DNA from: Chthonomonas sp. UBA6659
GTDB lineage: Bacteria > Armatimonadota > Fimbriimonadia > Fimbriimonadales > Fimbriimonadaceae
Direction of reading: 5' to 3'
NCBI GenBank assembly: GCA_002455425.1
Contig: DKKT01000014.1
Span: forward strand, 1-60,131
Length of the DNA: 60,131 nt
Each line of letters opens with the position of its first letter. Within the stretch, counting starts at the first letter, position 1. Positions 24,173 through 34,400 of this stretch are shown here, in pieces. A program made the position numbers and the translations under genes. The notes beneath the pieces were generated by a model. The model saw only the letters and a program-made list of their open reading frames with translations, had not been told where the DNA came from and did no database searches.

Positions 24173-25936
24173 CTAGCCTCCAGCGACGCCAAGTTCAGCG
24201 AGACGCGCGCGAATGTTGGCGGCGAAGGGTGAATCACCGGGGAGTAGCCGCAGCACGTTGGTCAGGAGCTCTCGTGCTTCGGCACGGCGATTCGCGGCTT
24301 GGAGAATCGTCGCCGCATTGAGGGCGCACGTCGCGGCGCTTTGGGCAAAGAGAGATTGGTTCTCGCCCAGAGAAAGATGGGAGGCTTGCGTGTAATTCTC
24401 GGCTGCCGACAGCCAAAGGCGGAGTCTCTGGGACTCAAGGCTTGAGTCGACTGCCGCGTCCGCATACAGCTTGCCAAGGTCGCTGAAGAACGCCGGATTC
24501 GTGGGATCGAGCTCGATCGCACGCTTGAACGCCGCTTCCGCCTGCTCGCGAAGTCCCTGACGCAGATGCTCGAACGCCTGCTCTTCGTACCAGATCGCCA
24601 GCCTCCGCTCCGCGTCGGAGCGCGTCACCTGATCCTGAATCGCCGGCAATTCCGTTTCCAACTGCTCGATCCTATCGGTGATCGAGCGGGTCGCACTCCT
24701 GTCGCGAGCCTGAGCCGGCGGAGCCATTCGACTCGCCTGCTCGCGACTGAGGGCGGTGCTGATCGCGTTGATCGCGACGAGAATCAGCGCGATCAGCGAC
24801 CCAAGGACGAGAAACGTGAGGACCAACCTCGAGAGGAAGACCTTGGTCTCCGGCTTGACCAGGGGCCCCCGGGGCGGCTTCGGATAGTAGATCGGAGCCG
24901 GCGGCATCGCTGCCCCGCCCGGTGGCAGTTGATACGGGTTGTAAGTGTAAGTCTGCGGCGTTGGATTCGGCGGAGGTGGAGCGTATGGATTAGGTCCGAC
25001 TGGCGGGACGGACCCATAGGGGTCGGGGCTGTAGACGGGCGGCAAGCCGGGCGGGGGTGATGGATACGGCGTCCCATAAATGGGCGGTGCCCCCATCATC
25101 GCGCTGCCGACGGCGCTGTCGCTCCGCTGCGCCGACTCGATCCCCTGGATCATCTCCTTGGCAGACCCCCAGCGCAAGTGGGGCGTCTTCTCGAGAGCCT
25201 GCTTGATCGTCCGCCACAGACCGGGTGAGGCCTGTGGGGGCGGATCGGGCTCCTTGTTCGTGATCGCGAACGTGATGCTCACGACATTGTCGCCGGCAAA
25301 AGGCTTATGCCCTGCGACCATCTCGTAGAGCACGACCCCGACCCCGAAAAGGTCGCTCCGGGCATCGATGTCCTTGCCCACGACCTGCTCCGGCGACATG
25401 TAACTCGGCGTGCCGAACACTTGGCCGTCCATCGTCAGATTCGGTTCGAACGTGAGACGCGCGATCCCGAAGTCGGTGAGCTTGATTTGCCCGTTGTCGA
25501 GCAGTTGGATGTTGTCCGGCTTGATGTCGCGGTGAATGACGCCATGTTTGTGGGCGAAGTCGAGCGCTTCGAGAATGGCGACGGCAATCTCGCACGAACG
25601 CTCGATCGGAAGGAATCCGTGGGTATCGAGCTCGTTGCGGAGCGTCCGACCGTCGAGGTACTCCATCGCCATGAAGTGGCGACCGGCATCCTCACCAACC
25701 TCGTAGATCGTGACGATATGGGGGTGGGCGAGCGAGCCGGCGGCCTTGACCTCACGCTGAAACCGCCGGATCCGCTCCTCCCTTTGCTGGGGGGTCGACC
25801 CGGACGGCACCGCGAGCTCCTTGATCGCCACGCGTCGGTTCATCAGCGGATCGTACGCCTCGTAGACGATGTCGTTCGAGCGCGCGATCTCGCGGATGAT
25901 CTGGTACTTCCCGAGCGTCGTAGGGGGGCTGCTCAT
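24173..25936 (-). CDS. Transmembrane Ser/Thr protein kinase with C-terminal TPR region
   Basis: The 587-residue protein has an N-terminal Hanks-type kinase domain (about 8-265). The ATP-lysine is in VAIKEL, the catalytic loop is HRDIKPDN, and the metal loop is TDFGIAR; GTPSYMSPEQ follows. The glycine-rich loop is atypical: EIARSNDIVYEAYD replaces GxGxxGxVY. Next come a proline/tyrosine-rich linker (about 275-350), one transmembrane helix (LVLTFLVLGSLIALILVAI, near 370-390), a coiled-coil stretch, and TPR-like helices (QAEAAFKRAIELDPTNPAFFSDLGKLY). By topology the TPR part would lie outside the cytoplasm. It is downstream of kdsA-dsbD with its own TACAAT at 25955-25960. Confidence 0.92.
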   Translation of the reverse strand: MSSPPTTLGKYQIIREIARSNDIVYEAYDPLMNRRVAIKELAVPSGSTPQQREERIRRFQREVKAAGSLAHPHIVTIYEVGEDAGRHFMAMEYLDGRTLRNELDTHGFLPIERSCEIAVAILEALDFAHKHGVIHRDIKPDNIQLLDNGQIKLTDFGIARLTFEPNLTMDGQVFGTPSYMSPEQVVGKDIDARSDLFGVGVVLYEMVAGHKPFAGDNVVSITFAITNKEPDPPPQASPGLWRTIKQALEKTPHLRWGSAKEMIQGIESAQRSDSAVGSAMMGAPPIYGTPYPSPPPGLPPVYSPDPYGSVPPVGPNPYAPPPPNPTPQTYTYNPYQLPPGGAAMPPAPIYYPKPPRGPLVKPETKVFLSRLVLTFLVLGSLIALILVAINAISTALSREQASRMAPPAQARDRSATRSITDRIEQLETELPAIQDQVTRSDAERRLAIWYEEQAFEHLRQGLREQAEAAFKRAIELDPTNPAFFSDLGKLYADAAVDSSLESQRLRLWLSAAENYTQASHLSLGENQSLFAQSAATCALNAATILQAANRRAEARELLTNVLRLLPGDSPFAANIRARLAELGVAGG

Positions 25937-25954
25937 CCTCTCGTTGCCAACACT

Positions 25955-25960
25955 ATTGTA
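25955..25960 (-). promoter_or_regulatory. -10 element for the kinase gene
   Basis: TACAAT on the minus strand, 18 bases before the ATG at 25936, with a GAGAGG ribosome-binding sequence in between. Confidence 0.4.
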
Positions 25961-25991
25961 GGTGACGTTCGCGCGGGACCAGACGTTTGCC

Positions 25992-26819
25992 TCAAGGAAT
26001 GAGTCTTAGGTCGCGCGCTCGGAGGATCGCGGCGGCCTCGCCGAGCAGCGCTTCGGCTCGATCGAGCGGCCACTGCGTCGCCGCATCGGAAAGCGCCTCC
26101 TCCGGGTGAGGATGAACCTCGAGAAACAGGGCATCGATCCCCACGGCGCAAGCCGCTCGCACCATCGCCGGGATCGACTCGCGTACCCCGCCGGTGGCCG
26201 TCCCCGCCCCACCGGGTCGCTGAGCGCTGTGGGTCGCATCGAAGCAGACCGGAACCCCGAAGCTTCGCATGATCTCGAGCCCGGGCATGTCGACGATCAA
26301 GCTGTTGTAGCCGAAGGTCGTTCCCCGCTCCGTCAGCATGATCCCGGCCGCATCGAACGCGCGAAGCTTGTCGACGATGTTCTTGGCATCCCACGGAGCC
26401 AAGAACTGGCCCTTCTTGACGTTGACCGCTCGGCCGGTGTTCGCCGCCGCTTCGAGCAAGTCGGTCTGCCGGCACAGGAAAGCCGGGATTTGGAGCAAAT
26501 CGACGACCTCGGCGACCGGGTCGGCCTGATCGGGCAGGTGAATGTCGGTCGTCACGGGCAGCCCGGTGCGGGCCTTTACCGTGGCCAGAATCGACAGGCC
26601 CGGATCGAGCCCCGCTCCACGGGTCGAGGCCCCCGAAGTCCGGTTGGCTTTGTCGAAGGATGCCTTGAAAACATATCCGAATCCGAGGCGCTCGGCGATC
26701 GGGGCGACGGTCTCGGCCACTTCGAGGCACAGATCGAGCGACTCAGCCAGGCACGGCCCGGCGATGAGGACCGGGCGACCCGACCCGACTTCGCAATCAC
26801 CGACGCGGAAAGGCGTCAA
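25992..26819 (-). CDS. kdsA: 3-deoxy-8-phosphooctulonate synthase (KDO-8-P synthase)
   Basis: KdsA condenses arabinose-5-phosphate with PEP to KDO-8-phosphate for the LPS inner core. The 275-residue protein has IAGPCLAES near the N-terminus. Cys at that position (Asn in E. coli KdsA) marks the metal-dependent class. The substrate motifs FKASFDKANRTS, VKKGQFLAPWD, LTERGTTFGYNSLIVDM and DATHSAQRPGG are also present. Its start overlaps the dsbD stop by 4 bases. Together with kdsD at 49695 it supplies the KDO pathway. Confidence 0.96.
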   Translation of the reverse strand: MTPFRVGDCEVGSGRPVLIAGPCLAESLDLCLEVAETVAPIAERLGFGYVFKASFDKANRTSGASTRGAGLDPGLSILATVKARTGLPVTTDIHLPDQADPVAEVVDLLQIPAFLCRQTDLLEAAANTGRAVNVKKGQFLAPWDAKNIVDKLRAFDAAGIMLTERGTTFGYNSLIVDMPGLEIMRSFGVPVCFDATHSAQRPGGAGTATGGVRESIPAMVRAACAVGIDALFLEVHPHPEEALSDAATQWPLDRAEALLGEAAAILRARDLRLIP

Positions 26820-28762
26820 AGAGCGGCGCCCGCCTTCTTGAGGTTGTCGATCAAGACCTCCGGATTCGGCAGTTCGTCGATATCCATGAACTTCGCGACT
26901 TCCTTGCCCGACCCGTCGAACAACATGATGTGCGGCAGTCCGACGATGTTGAACTGCTTCCGCACGGCTTCATCGTAGGCGGGATCGACACCGGTGCTCA
27001 GGTCGATCTTGAGCGCGATCACGTCGCGCATCGCGACGATGGCAGCCGGCTTCTTGAACACCGCCTCGTCGATCTCCTTGCAGACCTTGCACCAGTCTGC
27101 CGTCCCGTCGATCAAGATCGGCTTTCCGGTTTGCTTCGCGGCTTCGAACGCCTCCGGAGTGAACTTCTGCCACGCGATCTTCGTGGGGATCGCGGTCGGT
27201 ACCCCTTCGCCGCCGCTCTTCTGGCTCAGGGCGAGAAGCTCGCGCTCCTGAACGACCTGCTTGTAGGTGGACCAAGATTGCCCCGCAAAGAGCCCGAGCC
27301 CGAGAATCGCGGCCCCCTTGATCCCGACGATGAGCCGGTTCGGCTCCGTCTTTTCGAACAGGAACAGGTAGGCGGCGGCAGCGGCGTAGAAGACGACCCA
27401 ACCGATTTGGGTTCGCGGCTCATCGGCCTTCCAGCCGAGGCCCTGGAACAGATAGTCCACGGCAATGTACAGGACGACCATTCCGAGTACGGCTTTGACG
27501 GCCTTCAGCCAGCCGCCTGACTTGGGGAGCGCCTTCGCGCCCGTCGAAAGCGCTCCGATCGCCACAAACGGAAGTCCGATCCCGACGCCGACCATCGTGA
27601 AGACGAGGATGCCGAGCGGCACGACGCCTATGCGCGCGACCTCGATCGCGAGACTGCTCACGAGCGCGCCCGCACACGGCGCCGCCGCGACCCCGACAAG
27701 GAGGCCCATGATCAACGCGCCGACCGCACCGGCCCGACCCTTGATCTGCCGGGCGATCGGGCCCGGAATGCCGATTTGGTAGACATCGAACATCGACAGC
27801 GCCAGCGCAACCATCATCCCGGCTAACGCAAACAAGAACCAGGGTTTCTTGAACAAATCGCCGACGGCACCGCCAAGCGCCGCGGCGACGCCACCCACGG
27901 CTCCGTACATGATAGCGATGCCGAGCATGTACATAAGGCCAAGGCCGACGCGCCCGGCCCGGCTCCCCGAAGTCTGGCCGGAGAAGAAGCTGATCGTGAT
28001 CGGAATCACCGGGTAGACGCATGGCGTGAGGGTCAAGGCCAGGCCAGTCAGAAGGCACGCGAGCAGGATCAAGACGTAGTTGCCGTTCTTGAAGCCGTCC
28101 TCGAGGATATTGGCGACGAACCCCTTGTCGGGCTTCGCCGACTCGGCGTTGGCCGGCTCAGTGCCGGCGGGGGTCGGCTCATTCTTGGTCAGGGTGACGG
28201 ACGGCTCCGAGTCCGACGACACCGGAGTATCGGGTCCCTCCGGAGTCTGGGTGACGGCCGCGCTATCGCTGGGCTCGTCCTCGGGGCCGTCCGTCGCGGC
28301 TTTTGGGTCCAACTTCACCTTCGCCGAGGCGGCGACACTGTTCGGTCGGAAGCAGTTCTCGTCCGTACACTGCTGGTACTCGACGACGATCTTGAGGACC
28401 GCCTCTTTACCCTTGGCGGGCAGTTTGAAGGTCACCGGGATCTCGGTCACGCCTTCATAGACGCGGACCGGCTTCTCGGCCCCGGCCACGCGCATCTCGA
28501 TCCCGGCCGGATACTCGACCTTCGTCAGCGTGGTTTCTTTGGTCCCCGAGGTCACCTTGACCGGGATCAGTCCCTCTTCGCTCGGAGGGTTGGCATAGCC
28601 ATGGAGGCCTGGCGAAAACGTGATCTTGACGGTTGCCTTGAGGGTCGCTCCGGGCTTGGCCGTCGCTTTGCCGAGTTTGATCTCGACCTTGGGGGGTGTG
28701 TCTTGCGCCGACGCGCAAGCGGCCATGATCAGAATCAGGAGGAACGTGAGGAGCTTTTTCAT
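26816..28762 (-). CDS. dsbD: Thiol:disulfide interchange protein DsbD
   Basis: DsbD passes electrons from cytoplasmic thioredoxin across the inner membrane to periplasmic reductases. The 648-residue protein has a signal peptide (MKKLLTFLLILIMAACASA). The periplasmic alpha domain (about 25-150) has a Cys pair in QQCTDENC. An acidic/threonine-rich linker follows (about 155-215). The membrane domain of about eight helices contains LTPCVYPVIP and AAPCAGALVS, the two redox cysteines. The C-terminal thioredoxin domain has GTADWCKVCKEID (near residue 560). All three redox pairs are intact. kdsA follows with an ATGA overlap. It could reduce the TlpA-like lipoprotein at 47416 or the cytochrome c domain at 46154. 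Confidence 0.95.
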   Translation of the reverse strand: MKKLLTFLLILIMAACASAQDTPPKVEIKLGKATAKPGATLKATVKITFSPGLHGYANPPSEEGLIPVKVTSGTKETTLTKVEYPAGIEMRVAGAEKPVRVYEGVTEIPVTFKLPAKGKEAVLKIVVEYQQCTDENCFRPNSVAASAKVKLDPKAATDGPEDEPSDSAAVTQTPEGPDTPVSSDSEPSVTLTKNEPTPAGTEPANAESAKPDKGFVANILEDGFKNGNYVLILLACLLTGLALTLTPCVYPVIPITISFFSGQTSGSRAGRVGLGLMYMLGIAIMYGAVGGVAAALGGAVGDLFKKPWFLFALAGMMVALALSMFDVYQIGIPGPIARQIKGRAGAVGALIMGLLVGVAAAPCAGALVSSLAIEVARIGVVPLGILVFTMVGVGIGLPFVAIGALSTGAKALPKSGGWLKAVKAVLGMVVLYIAVDYLFQGLGWKADEPRTQIGWVVFYAAAAAYLFLFEKTEPNRLIVGIKGAAILGLGLFAGQSWSTYKQVVQERELLALSQKSGGEGVPTAIPTKIAWQKFTPEAFEAAKQTGKPILIDGTADWCKVCKEIDEAVFKKPAAIVAMRDVIALKIDLSTGVDPAYDEAVRKQFNIVGLPHIMLFDGSGKEVAKFMDIDELPNPEVLIDNLKKAGAAL

Positions 28763-28826
28763 GCTGGGCTCGCGGGTGCCGACTCTTCAAGCCGTCCTCG
28801 GCTGCAAGAGTTCCCGGCACTGACTC

Positions 28827-28832
28827 ATTGTA
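28827..28832 (-). promoter_or_regulatory. -10 element upstream of dsbD
   Basis: TACAAT on the minus strand 64 bases before the dsbD ATG. The leader of about 57 bases shows no recognisable regulatory fold. Confidence 0.35.
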
Positions 28833-28861
28833 CGCTTCGGCGGCACCGCACGGTGCCCGCG

Positions 28862-29848
28862 CTACCAGCGGATGAGGTTCGCGCCCCAAACGAGCCCGGC
28901 TCCAAAGCCCACCGTCATCACCAGCATTCCGGGCTTCAAGCGTCCCTGCGCGACCGCTTCGCTGAGGCCGATCGGAATGCTCGCGCCGCTTGTATTGCCG
29001 AAGCGCTCGACATTGATGAAGACCTTTTCATCGGGAAGACCGAGCCGCGCTTTCGCGGACTCGATGATTCGCAGGTTTGCCTGGTGGGGCACGAAGAGGT
29101 CGACATCGGTTGAATCCATCCCGGCAAGCTCGAGCGCCCGACAGCAGGCATCCCCCATCGCGTTCACGGCGAACCGATACACTTCGGCACCGGCCATGTA
29201 GATCGTGGATCGGCAAGAGGCCGAGGCCGGATCGGACACCGGATGGAGCGAGCCGCCGACTTGGAGGTCGATGTGTTTCGCGCCCTCGCCATCCGCGAGA
29301 AGCACCGTTTTCACGAGCCCACGGTCCGTGTTCTGACGAGCCCGAACGACGACCGCCGCGGCCCCGTCCCCGAACAAGACGCACGTCGAACGGTCCGTCC
29401 AGTCCACAAACTTCGTGAGCGTATCCGCCCCGACGACGAGAATCGTCTTTGCCTGTCCCCCTTCGATCATCGCCCCCGCGACGCTCAACGCGTAGATAAA
29501 GCCCGCGCAAGCCGCGCCGACGTCGAACGCACCAGCGCCTTTCGCTCCGATACCCTCCTGGATCAGACACGAGGTCGACGGAAACGGCATGTCTCCCGTG
29601 ACGGTCCCACAGATCACCAACTCGATCTCCCCGGGATCGGCGTCGGCCATCGCCATCGCCTTCTTCGCGGCACGAATGGAGAGCACGGACGTGGTCTCCT
29701 CCGGGCTGGAGATTCGCCGTTCCCGGATGCCTGTCCGCTGAACGATCCACTCGTCGGTCGTGTCGACCATCTTCATGAGGTCGTCGTTCGTCAGAACGCG
29801 ATCCGGAACGGAATGGCCGATACCTTCGATGACTGCGCGTGTCGACAT
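28862..29848 (-). CDS. fabH: Beta-ketoacyl-ACP synthase III
   Basis: FabH starts fatty acid synthesis by condensing acetyl-CoA with malonyl-ACP. The 328-residue protein has the N-terminal TDEWIVQRTGIRERR, the catalytic Cys in DVGAACAGFIYAL (about 112), His in VPHQANLRIIE (about 250) and Asn in FGNTSGASIP (about 280). The ATG at 29848 gives the usual length; the longer frame upstream shadows plsX. It is the last gene of yceD-plsX-fabH, 8 bases after plsX. Confidence 0.97.
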   Translation of the reverse strand: MSTRAVIEGIGHSVPDRVLTNDDLMKMVDTTDEWIVQRTGIRERRISSPEETTSVLSIRAAKKAMAMADADPGEIELVICGTVTGDMPFPSTSCLIQEGIGAKGAGAFDVGAACAGFIYALSVAGAMIEGGQAKTILVVGADTLTKFVDWTDRSTCVLFGDGAAAVVVRARQNTDRGLVKTVLLADGEGAKHIDLQVGGSLHPVSDPASASCRSTIYMAGAEVYRFAVNAMGDACCRALELAGMDSTDVDLFVPHQANLRIIESAKARLGLPDEKVFINVERFGNTSGASIPIGLSEAVAQGRLKPGMLVMTVGFGAGLVWGANLIRW

Positions 29849-29856
29849 GGAATCTC

Positions 29857-30840
29857 CTAAGCGGCCCCCACGAAGCTCTCGCCGATCGTTCCGACGAGGT
29901 CGTTGTCGACCGCGGTTTGAGCCTGCAAAAGCGCGTTCTTGATCGCCTTCGCGTTGCTCCTTCCGTGACAGATGATGCACACCCCGTTCAAGCCCAAGAG
30001 GGGCGAGCCTCCGTACTCGGCGTAATCCATTTGCTTCTTCAGGGGAGCCAAGAGCTTCCGGAGCGGTGCGTAGATCAGCTTGGCTAGCGGACTGGTCGGT
30101 ACCTGCTCCCGAATCGTCGCCATGATGAACTCGGCGACGCCCTCGCTGGTCTTGAGGACGATGTTCCCCACGAACGCATCGCACACTACGACGTCGCACC
30201 GCTGGCGGAACACGTCCTTGCCCTCGATGTTCCCGCTGAACCAGTCGTGGCGGGCAAGCAAACTGTACGTCTGCTTGGCGAAGGCGTTCCCTTTTCCCTC
30301 CTCCTCGCCGATGTTGAGAAGGTGAACCCGCGGGTTTGGGCGACCCAGCACCTTGCCCGCGTAGGCCTTGCCCATCATCGCGAACTCGACGAGGTGCTCC
30401 GGGTCCACGTCCGGGCTCGCCCCTGCGTCCAGAAGCACGAAGCCCCCGTACTTGTTCGGCATCATGCTTGCGATCGCCGGACGATGCACCCCCGACATTT
30501 GGCGCCAACTCAGGAGTGAAGCCGCGGTGGCGGCTCCGGTGTTCCCGGCCGAGATCATCGCTGCGGCCACGCCGTCTTTGACGAGATTCGCTGCCACCAC
30601 CAAACTTGAATCCTTTTTCTTGCGGATCGCATCGAGCGGCTTGTCCTCCATCCCGATGATCTGAGAGGCCGGGTGGATTTGGATGTTTGCCGGGCAAGGC
30701 GTAGGCAGGTGCTGGGAGATGGCCTTCGGGTCTCCCACCAAAGTGATCGTGTGGTGGATGAGGGGTGCGGCGAGGATCGCTCCGGCGACGATTTCGGCGG
30801 GTGCGTGATCCCCGCCCATGGCGTCGAGGGCGAGATTCAA
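29857..30840 (-). CDS. plsX: Phosphate acyltransferase PlsX
   Basis: PlsX makes acyl-phosphate from acyl-ACP for glycerolipid synthesis with PlsY. The 327-residue protein has the family start LALDAMGGDHAP, the central SAGNTGA and LLDAGASPDVDPEHLVEFA, then NIGEEEGKGN and a C-terminal GLNGVCIICHGRSNAKAIKNAL. All are standard. It overlaps yceD by 4 bases (ATGA) on one side and lies 8 bases from fabH on the other. Confidence 0.97.
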   Translation of the reverse strand: MNLALDAMGGDHAPAEIVAGAILAAPLIHHTITLVGDPKAISQHLPTPCPANIQIHPASQIIGMEDKPLDAIRKKKDSSLVVAANLVKDGVAAAMISAGNTGAATAASLLSWRQMSGVHRPAIASMMPNKYGGFVLLDAGASPDVDPEHLVEFAMMGKAYAGKVLGRPNPRVHLLNIGEEEGKGNAFAKQTYSLLARHDWFSGNIEGKDVFRQRCDVVVCDAFVGNIVLKTSEGVAEFIMATIREQVPTSPLAKLIYAPLRKLLAPLKKQMDYAEYGGSPLLGLNGVCIICHGRSNAKAIKNALLQAQTAVDNDLVGTIGESFVGAA

Positions 30841-31385
30841 GCCCCGGCTCCTTCGCCGTCACCGATCAGGCCCTTCAGCTTCGCCAGATCGCCGAACCCG
30901 GGGTGGACATCTTCCGGGGTGAGTTCGATGCCCCGTTTTCGCGCCTCCGGGCACTCGCCGTCCCAGCCGTGCCGGCACAAGGGTTGGACCGGCAGATTCA
31001 CGATCAGTCCCTGACGAATCAGGTTCTCGACCATGAGGTTGTTGCCCTCGAACAGCGGGAAGTCCTCCTCGGCCTCGACGTGCGCATATTCATCCTTGGC
31101 GTAGACGCTCGCGGTTCCTTCGACGGGAAACTGCTCGTCCATCCGGAACTCGACGTCGAGTTCGAGCGGCGCGCCGCAGCGCGCACACTCGACGACGCAG
31201 CGCGTCTTGAATTCACCCTCGATCAAGAGCAGGTTGCCGGTGCTGACGGCTTCGAGATACCCCTCGACGGGGCGCACCAAGTCAAGGTCCTCCTCCTCCG
31301 GAAGTTCGGTCGAGAGATCGACGCCAATCTTCCGACCGGGGTGCTGGAGGGCGTCGTTGAGGTCCAGCAGGTCGTGACGCTTCAT
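30837..31385 (-). CDS. yceD: YceD/DUF177 family protein (23S rRNA accumulation protein)
   Basis: The 182-residue protein has the DUF177 outline. Two pairs of cysteines are visible, CVVECARC and the C-terminal CRHGWDGEC, and there is an acidic middle region (DEYAHVEAEEDFPLFEGNNL, then LIRQGLIVNLPVQPLC). YceD is needed for proper 23S rRNA accumulation in E. coli and usually precedes rpmF, plsX and fabH. Here plsX follows with a 4-base overlap and rpmF is absent. The start ATG at 31385 lies 10 bases after a TAAACT hexamer (31396-31401). Confidence 0.88.
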   Translation of the reverse strand: MKRHDLLDLNDALQHPGRKIGVDLSTELPEEEDLDLVRPVEGYLEAVSTGNLLLIEGEFKTRCVVECARCGAPLELDVEFRMDEQFPVEGTASVYAKDEYAHVEAEEDFPLFEGNNLMVENLIRQGLIVNLPVQPLCRHGWDGECPEARKRGIELTPEDVHPGFGDLAKLKGLIGDGEGAGA

Positions 31386-31496
31386 GGGACAAGTCAGTTT
31401 ACCAGCCGTCACGGGAGGCCGCCGGACCAACCGGCGCAACCCCGGCGCGGCCTTTCGGGTAACACTCCGAGGGTTCGCGCAACCAGGGGATCGCAT

Positions 31497-34400
31497 ATGG
31501 CTTCCGCAAAGATTCAGATCATTCCAACGCTGATCGTCGGGGTTGGCGGCACCGGATGTTCCATCGCCAAGATGGTCAAACGGATCGTCTATGAGCAGGT
31601 CCACCCGGACGACCGCCGCAAGGTGGCGATGCGGTTCGTCGGGATCGACACCGACTTGGTCGCCAAGGAGGGTGGTGACGGCATGGAGACCCTCGACGCG
31701 TTCATCGAGCTTGCCGGCAAAGCCGAGCTCTCCGACCATGACGAAGGCGACGCGGCGACACTCCTCCGCTCCTGGATGCCGAAGACTCGGACCGGCAAGC
31801 CCGCGATCGACCCGAGCCATCTCGCCGCCGGACAAGGCGCGGGAGGCAAGCGTCTCCTCGGGCGATTCGCCTACCACTACTTCGCCCCGTTCCAGTTTCA
31901 AGCCCTCAAGAACGAAATCAAGGAGCTCGTCGCCCTGACCGACAATCCGCTCGAAGAGTGGTCCGGGGTCGAATTCGAACGGCTGCCACAGATCGAGATC
32001 TTCGTGATCGGCTCCTTCGCCGGCGGAACCGGCTCGGGGACGTTCCTCGACGCGGTCGCCACCTGCCACATGCTCTGCGATCAGTCCGCCCCCGGATTCC
32101 GGCGCGCGATCCACGGCGTGTTCGTCCTGCCCCAGGCGTTCGAGAACGTCGCCCACGTGACAAACCGGCCCATCAACCGGGCCACCGCCTACGCCTGCCT
32201 CAAAGACCTCGAACTGCTCCTCAACACCAACGATCCCGAGATTCGGCGCTTCTCCTACCACACCGAAGGCGAGTACAGCGTCGAAGGGCCGTTTCTCGAC
32301 AACGTCTACCTCATCGACAGCCACGGCAAGTTCGGGAGCATGGACAACGTCGAACTGTTCCGGATGATCGCCACCAACGTCTACGGCATGATCGGCACCC
32401 CGATGGGTCGCAGCCATCGCTCGACGGAGAACAATGCAGGGATGATCGGGCAGCCCGACCCGGCCGGCGGCAAGCGGCACTTCTCGACCTTCGGTCTTTG
32501 CGGGATCGACTACGACCTCGAATCGATGCATGCCCGCTTTTCGGCGATGGTCGGTACGCGCCTGGTCGACAGCCTCCTCGGGGCTCCGACCGTCCCGACC
32601 GAGTGGACGAACGGCCAAGCTCAAAACGCGCTTCAGCCGTTCAAGGACGGCCTGGCCAGTCAGGCGATCCAGGACCTCATCGGGGATATGGCGAGCGAAG
32701 TCCGTTTCACCGAGGACCTCACCCCCTGGAAGCCGAAGCGCCTCGGGGCGCAGCTCCGTGATCTCAAGCAAGCCTTTTCCGGCGCGAAGTTCCGGGCTCG
32801 GTTGGTTTCCGATGCCGCGTTCCATCTCGGCCAGGAAGGCGGTCCTCGGGCCGTCGGCAAGACCGCCGAGAGCAGGCGCTATCGTCAGGGCCTCGGGCTC
32901 GCCATCGACCAGGCGGTGTGGGAGCACGGGGCCCGTCCTGCGCTCGCGATCGTGCGCCGTATGCGTGAGATGGTGGAAGACTTGGTCGCCACGATCAACC
33001 AAGGCGACACGCCCGCCGGGGACACCGGCCGAAGTGCGGTCGACGACGAAATCGACGCGCTCCTCAACACCGGTGGACTCCAGACGCTCCTCAATCCGTC
33101 GAGCGTCACGGAAACGAAAGAGGGCGCGGTCGAGGCGTTCAACGCCTACGTCAACCGCGAACTGCAGCGCGAAGCGGCCAAGGCACTCCGCGATCAGGCG
33201 CTCCTCGGCGAGAAGGGCATCGCGCGCCAGCTCGCCGATGCCCAGACCACACTGGAGCGCTGCGTCCATGCCCTCGAAGAAGCGCGCACGGTCCTCGACA
33301 ACCGCAGCCGCGAAACCCGATCGAATCGGAACGTCATGGAGCTGTCCAAGCTCATTTTCGATGCCGTTCCGGTCAGCGAACTCGAGGCCCTCTGCCCCAA
33401 CAGCGAACACCTCGGCGGGGTGCTGAGGGAGGCGTTCGCCAACCTCGCCGGGCCTTCGGAACGGCTCGATGCCGCGACCCAGGGCTCGCGAGTCCAGGCC
33501 GTATGCACGCGCTTCGCCCGCCTTGCGGTGCCTGGAAAAGCCCTCGCCGATGAACTGACCCGTCTTGCCGGCGGGCAGCTTGAAGAGGAAACCCACCACC
33601 ACCTCTACGACATTCTCGCTCAAGCCCACAAGAAAGCCGACTATCGAGTCGAAAGCATCGACTGGCCCAACGTCTTCTCAACCGCACTGAAGAAGGTTGT
33701 GCCGCAGTTGTCGCCGATGATGCTCCTGCGGACGACGCCCGACAATCTGCTCTACGATTACGCGATCGCGCTCTGCCCGGTCGATACGGATGGCTCGCCT
33801 CACCCGGCCCAAAGCGACTTCCTCGTCTCGTTCAAGAGCACGATCAACCAGGTCCTGGGCAACGCGTCGGCCAACGCCGAACTCACTCCTGGTAAACCGA
33901 ACCGACTCCTGCTCGGGCTCTGGGCACAGGCGTTCGCCCTCAACGATCGAACACTGCCCGTCCTCAAGGAGCTTCGGAACTACTACAAGACGCAACTCCC
34001 GCTTGCGCCGTTCATCGAGGTCGACGCGAAGTGGCAAAGCTATGCCGGCCCGGGTACCGGATTCCGACACTCGCGCGAGGTTGCGTTCACTCTGGGTATC
34101 GCTTATGGCCTCATCGCGGTCAAAGCGACGCGATACTACGTCAACCTGGTTTCAGCGCAGGTCGAAGACGCCGTCGGAAAGAGACCCCATGACGCCTACG
34201 AGGTCGACCTTGAGAAGCTGATCGCCACCGTCCGCGGGGGAGGCGATCCCCTCGCGTGGTTCGGTGCCCTTTGCATCGGGCCGACCGAGCAGAAGGTCGG
34301 GAGCACGACGATTCCCCCCGCCTACACCTTCGCCGGCGCGACCCAGCCCGAATTCCGAAAAACTACGCGCAACCCGAGGGATCTCCTCGGGGTTGGTCGT

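Noticed and set aside
24900..25080. Proline/tyrosine-rich stretch as a tandem DNA repeat
   Set aside because: It is a low-complexity linker in the kinase; no exact repeating DNA unit is present.
30837..33629. A 930-codon antisense frame opposite the tubulin-like gene, continuous with yceD
   Set aside because: High GC and codon bias on the plus strand remove stops from this antisense frame. Only the last 182 codons (yceD, from 31385) show a protein family; the rest has no recognisable motifs and a real, longer gene lies opposite.
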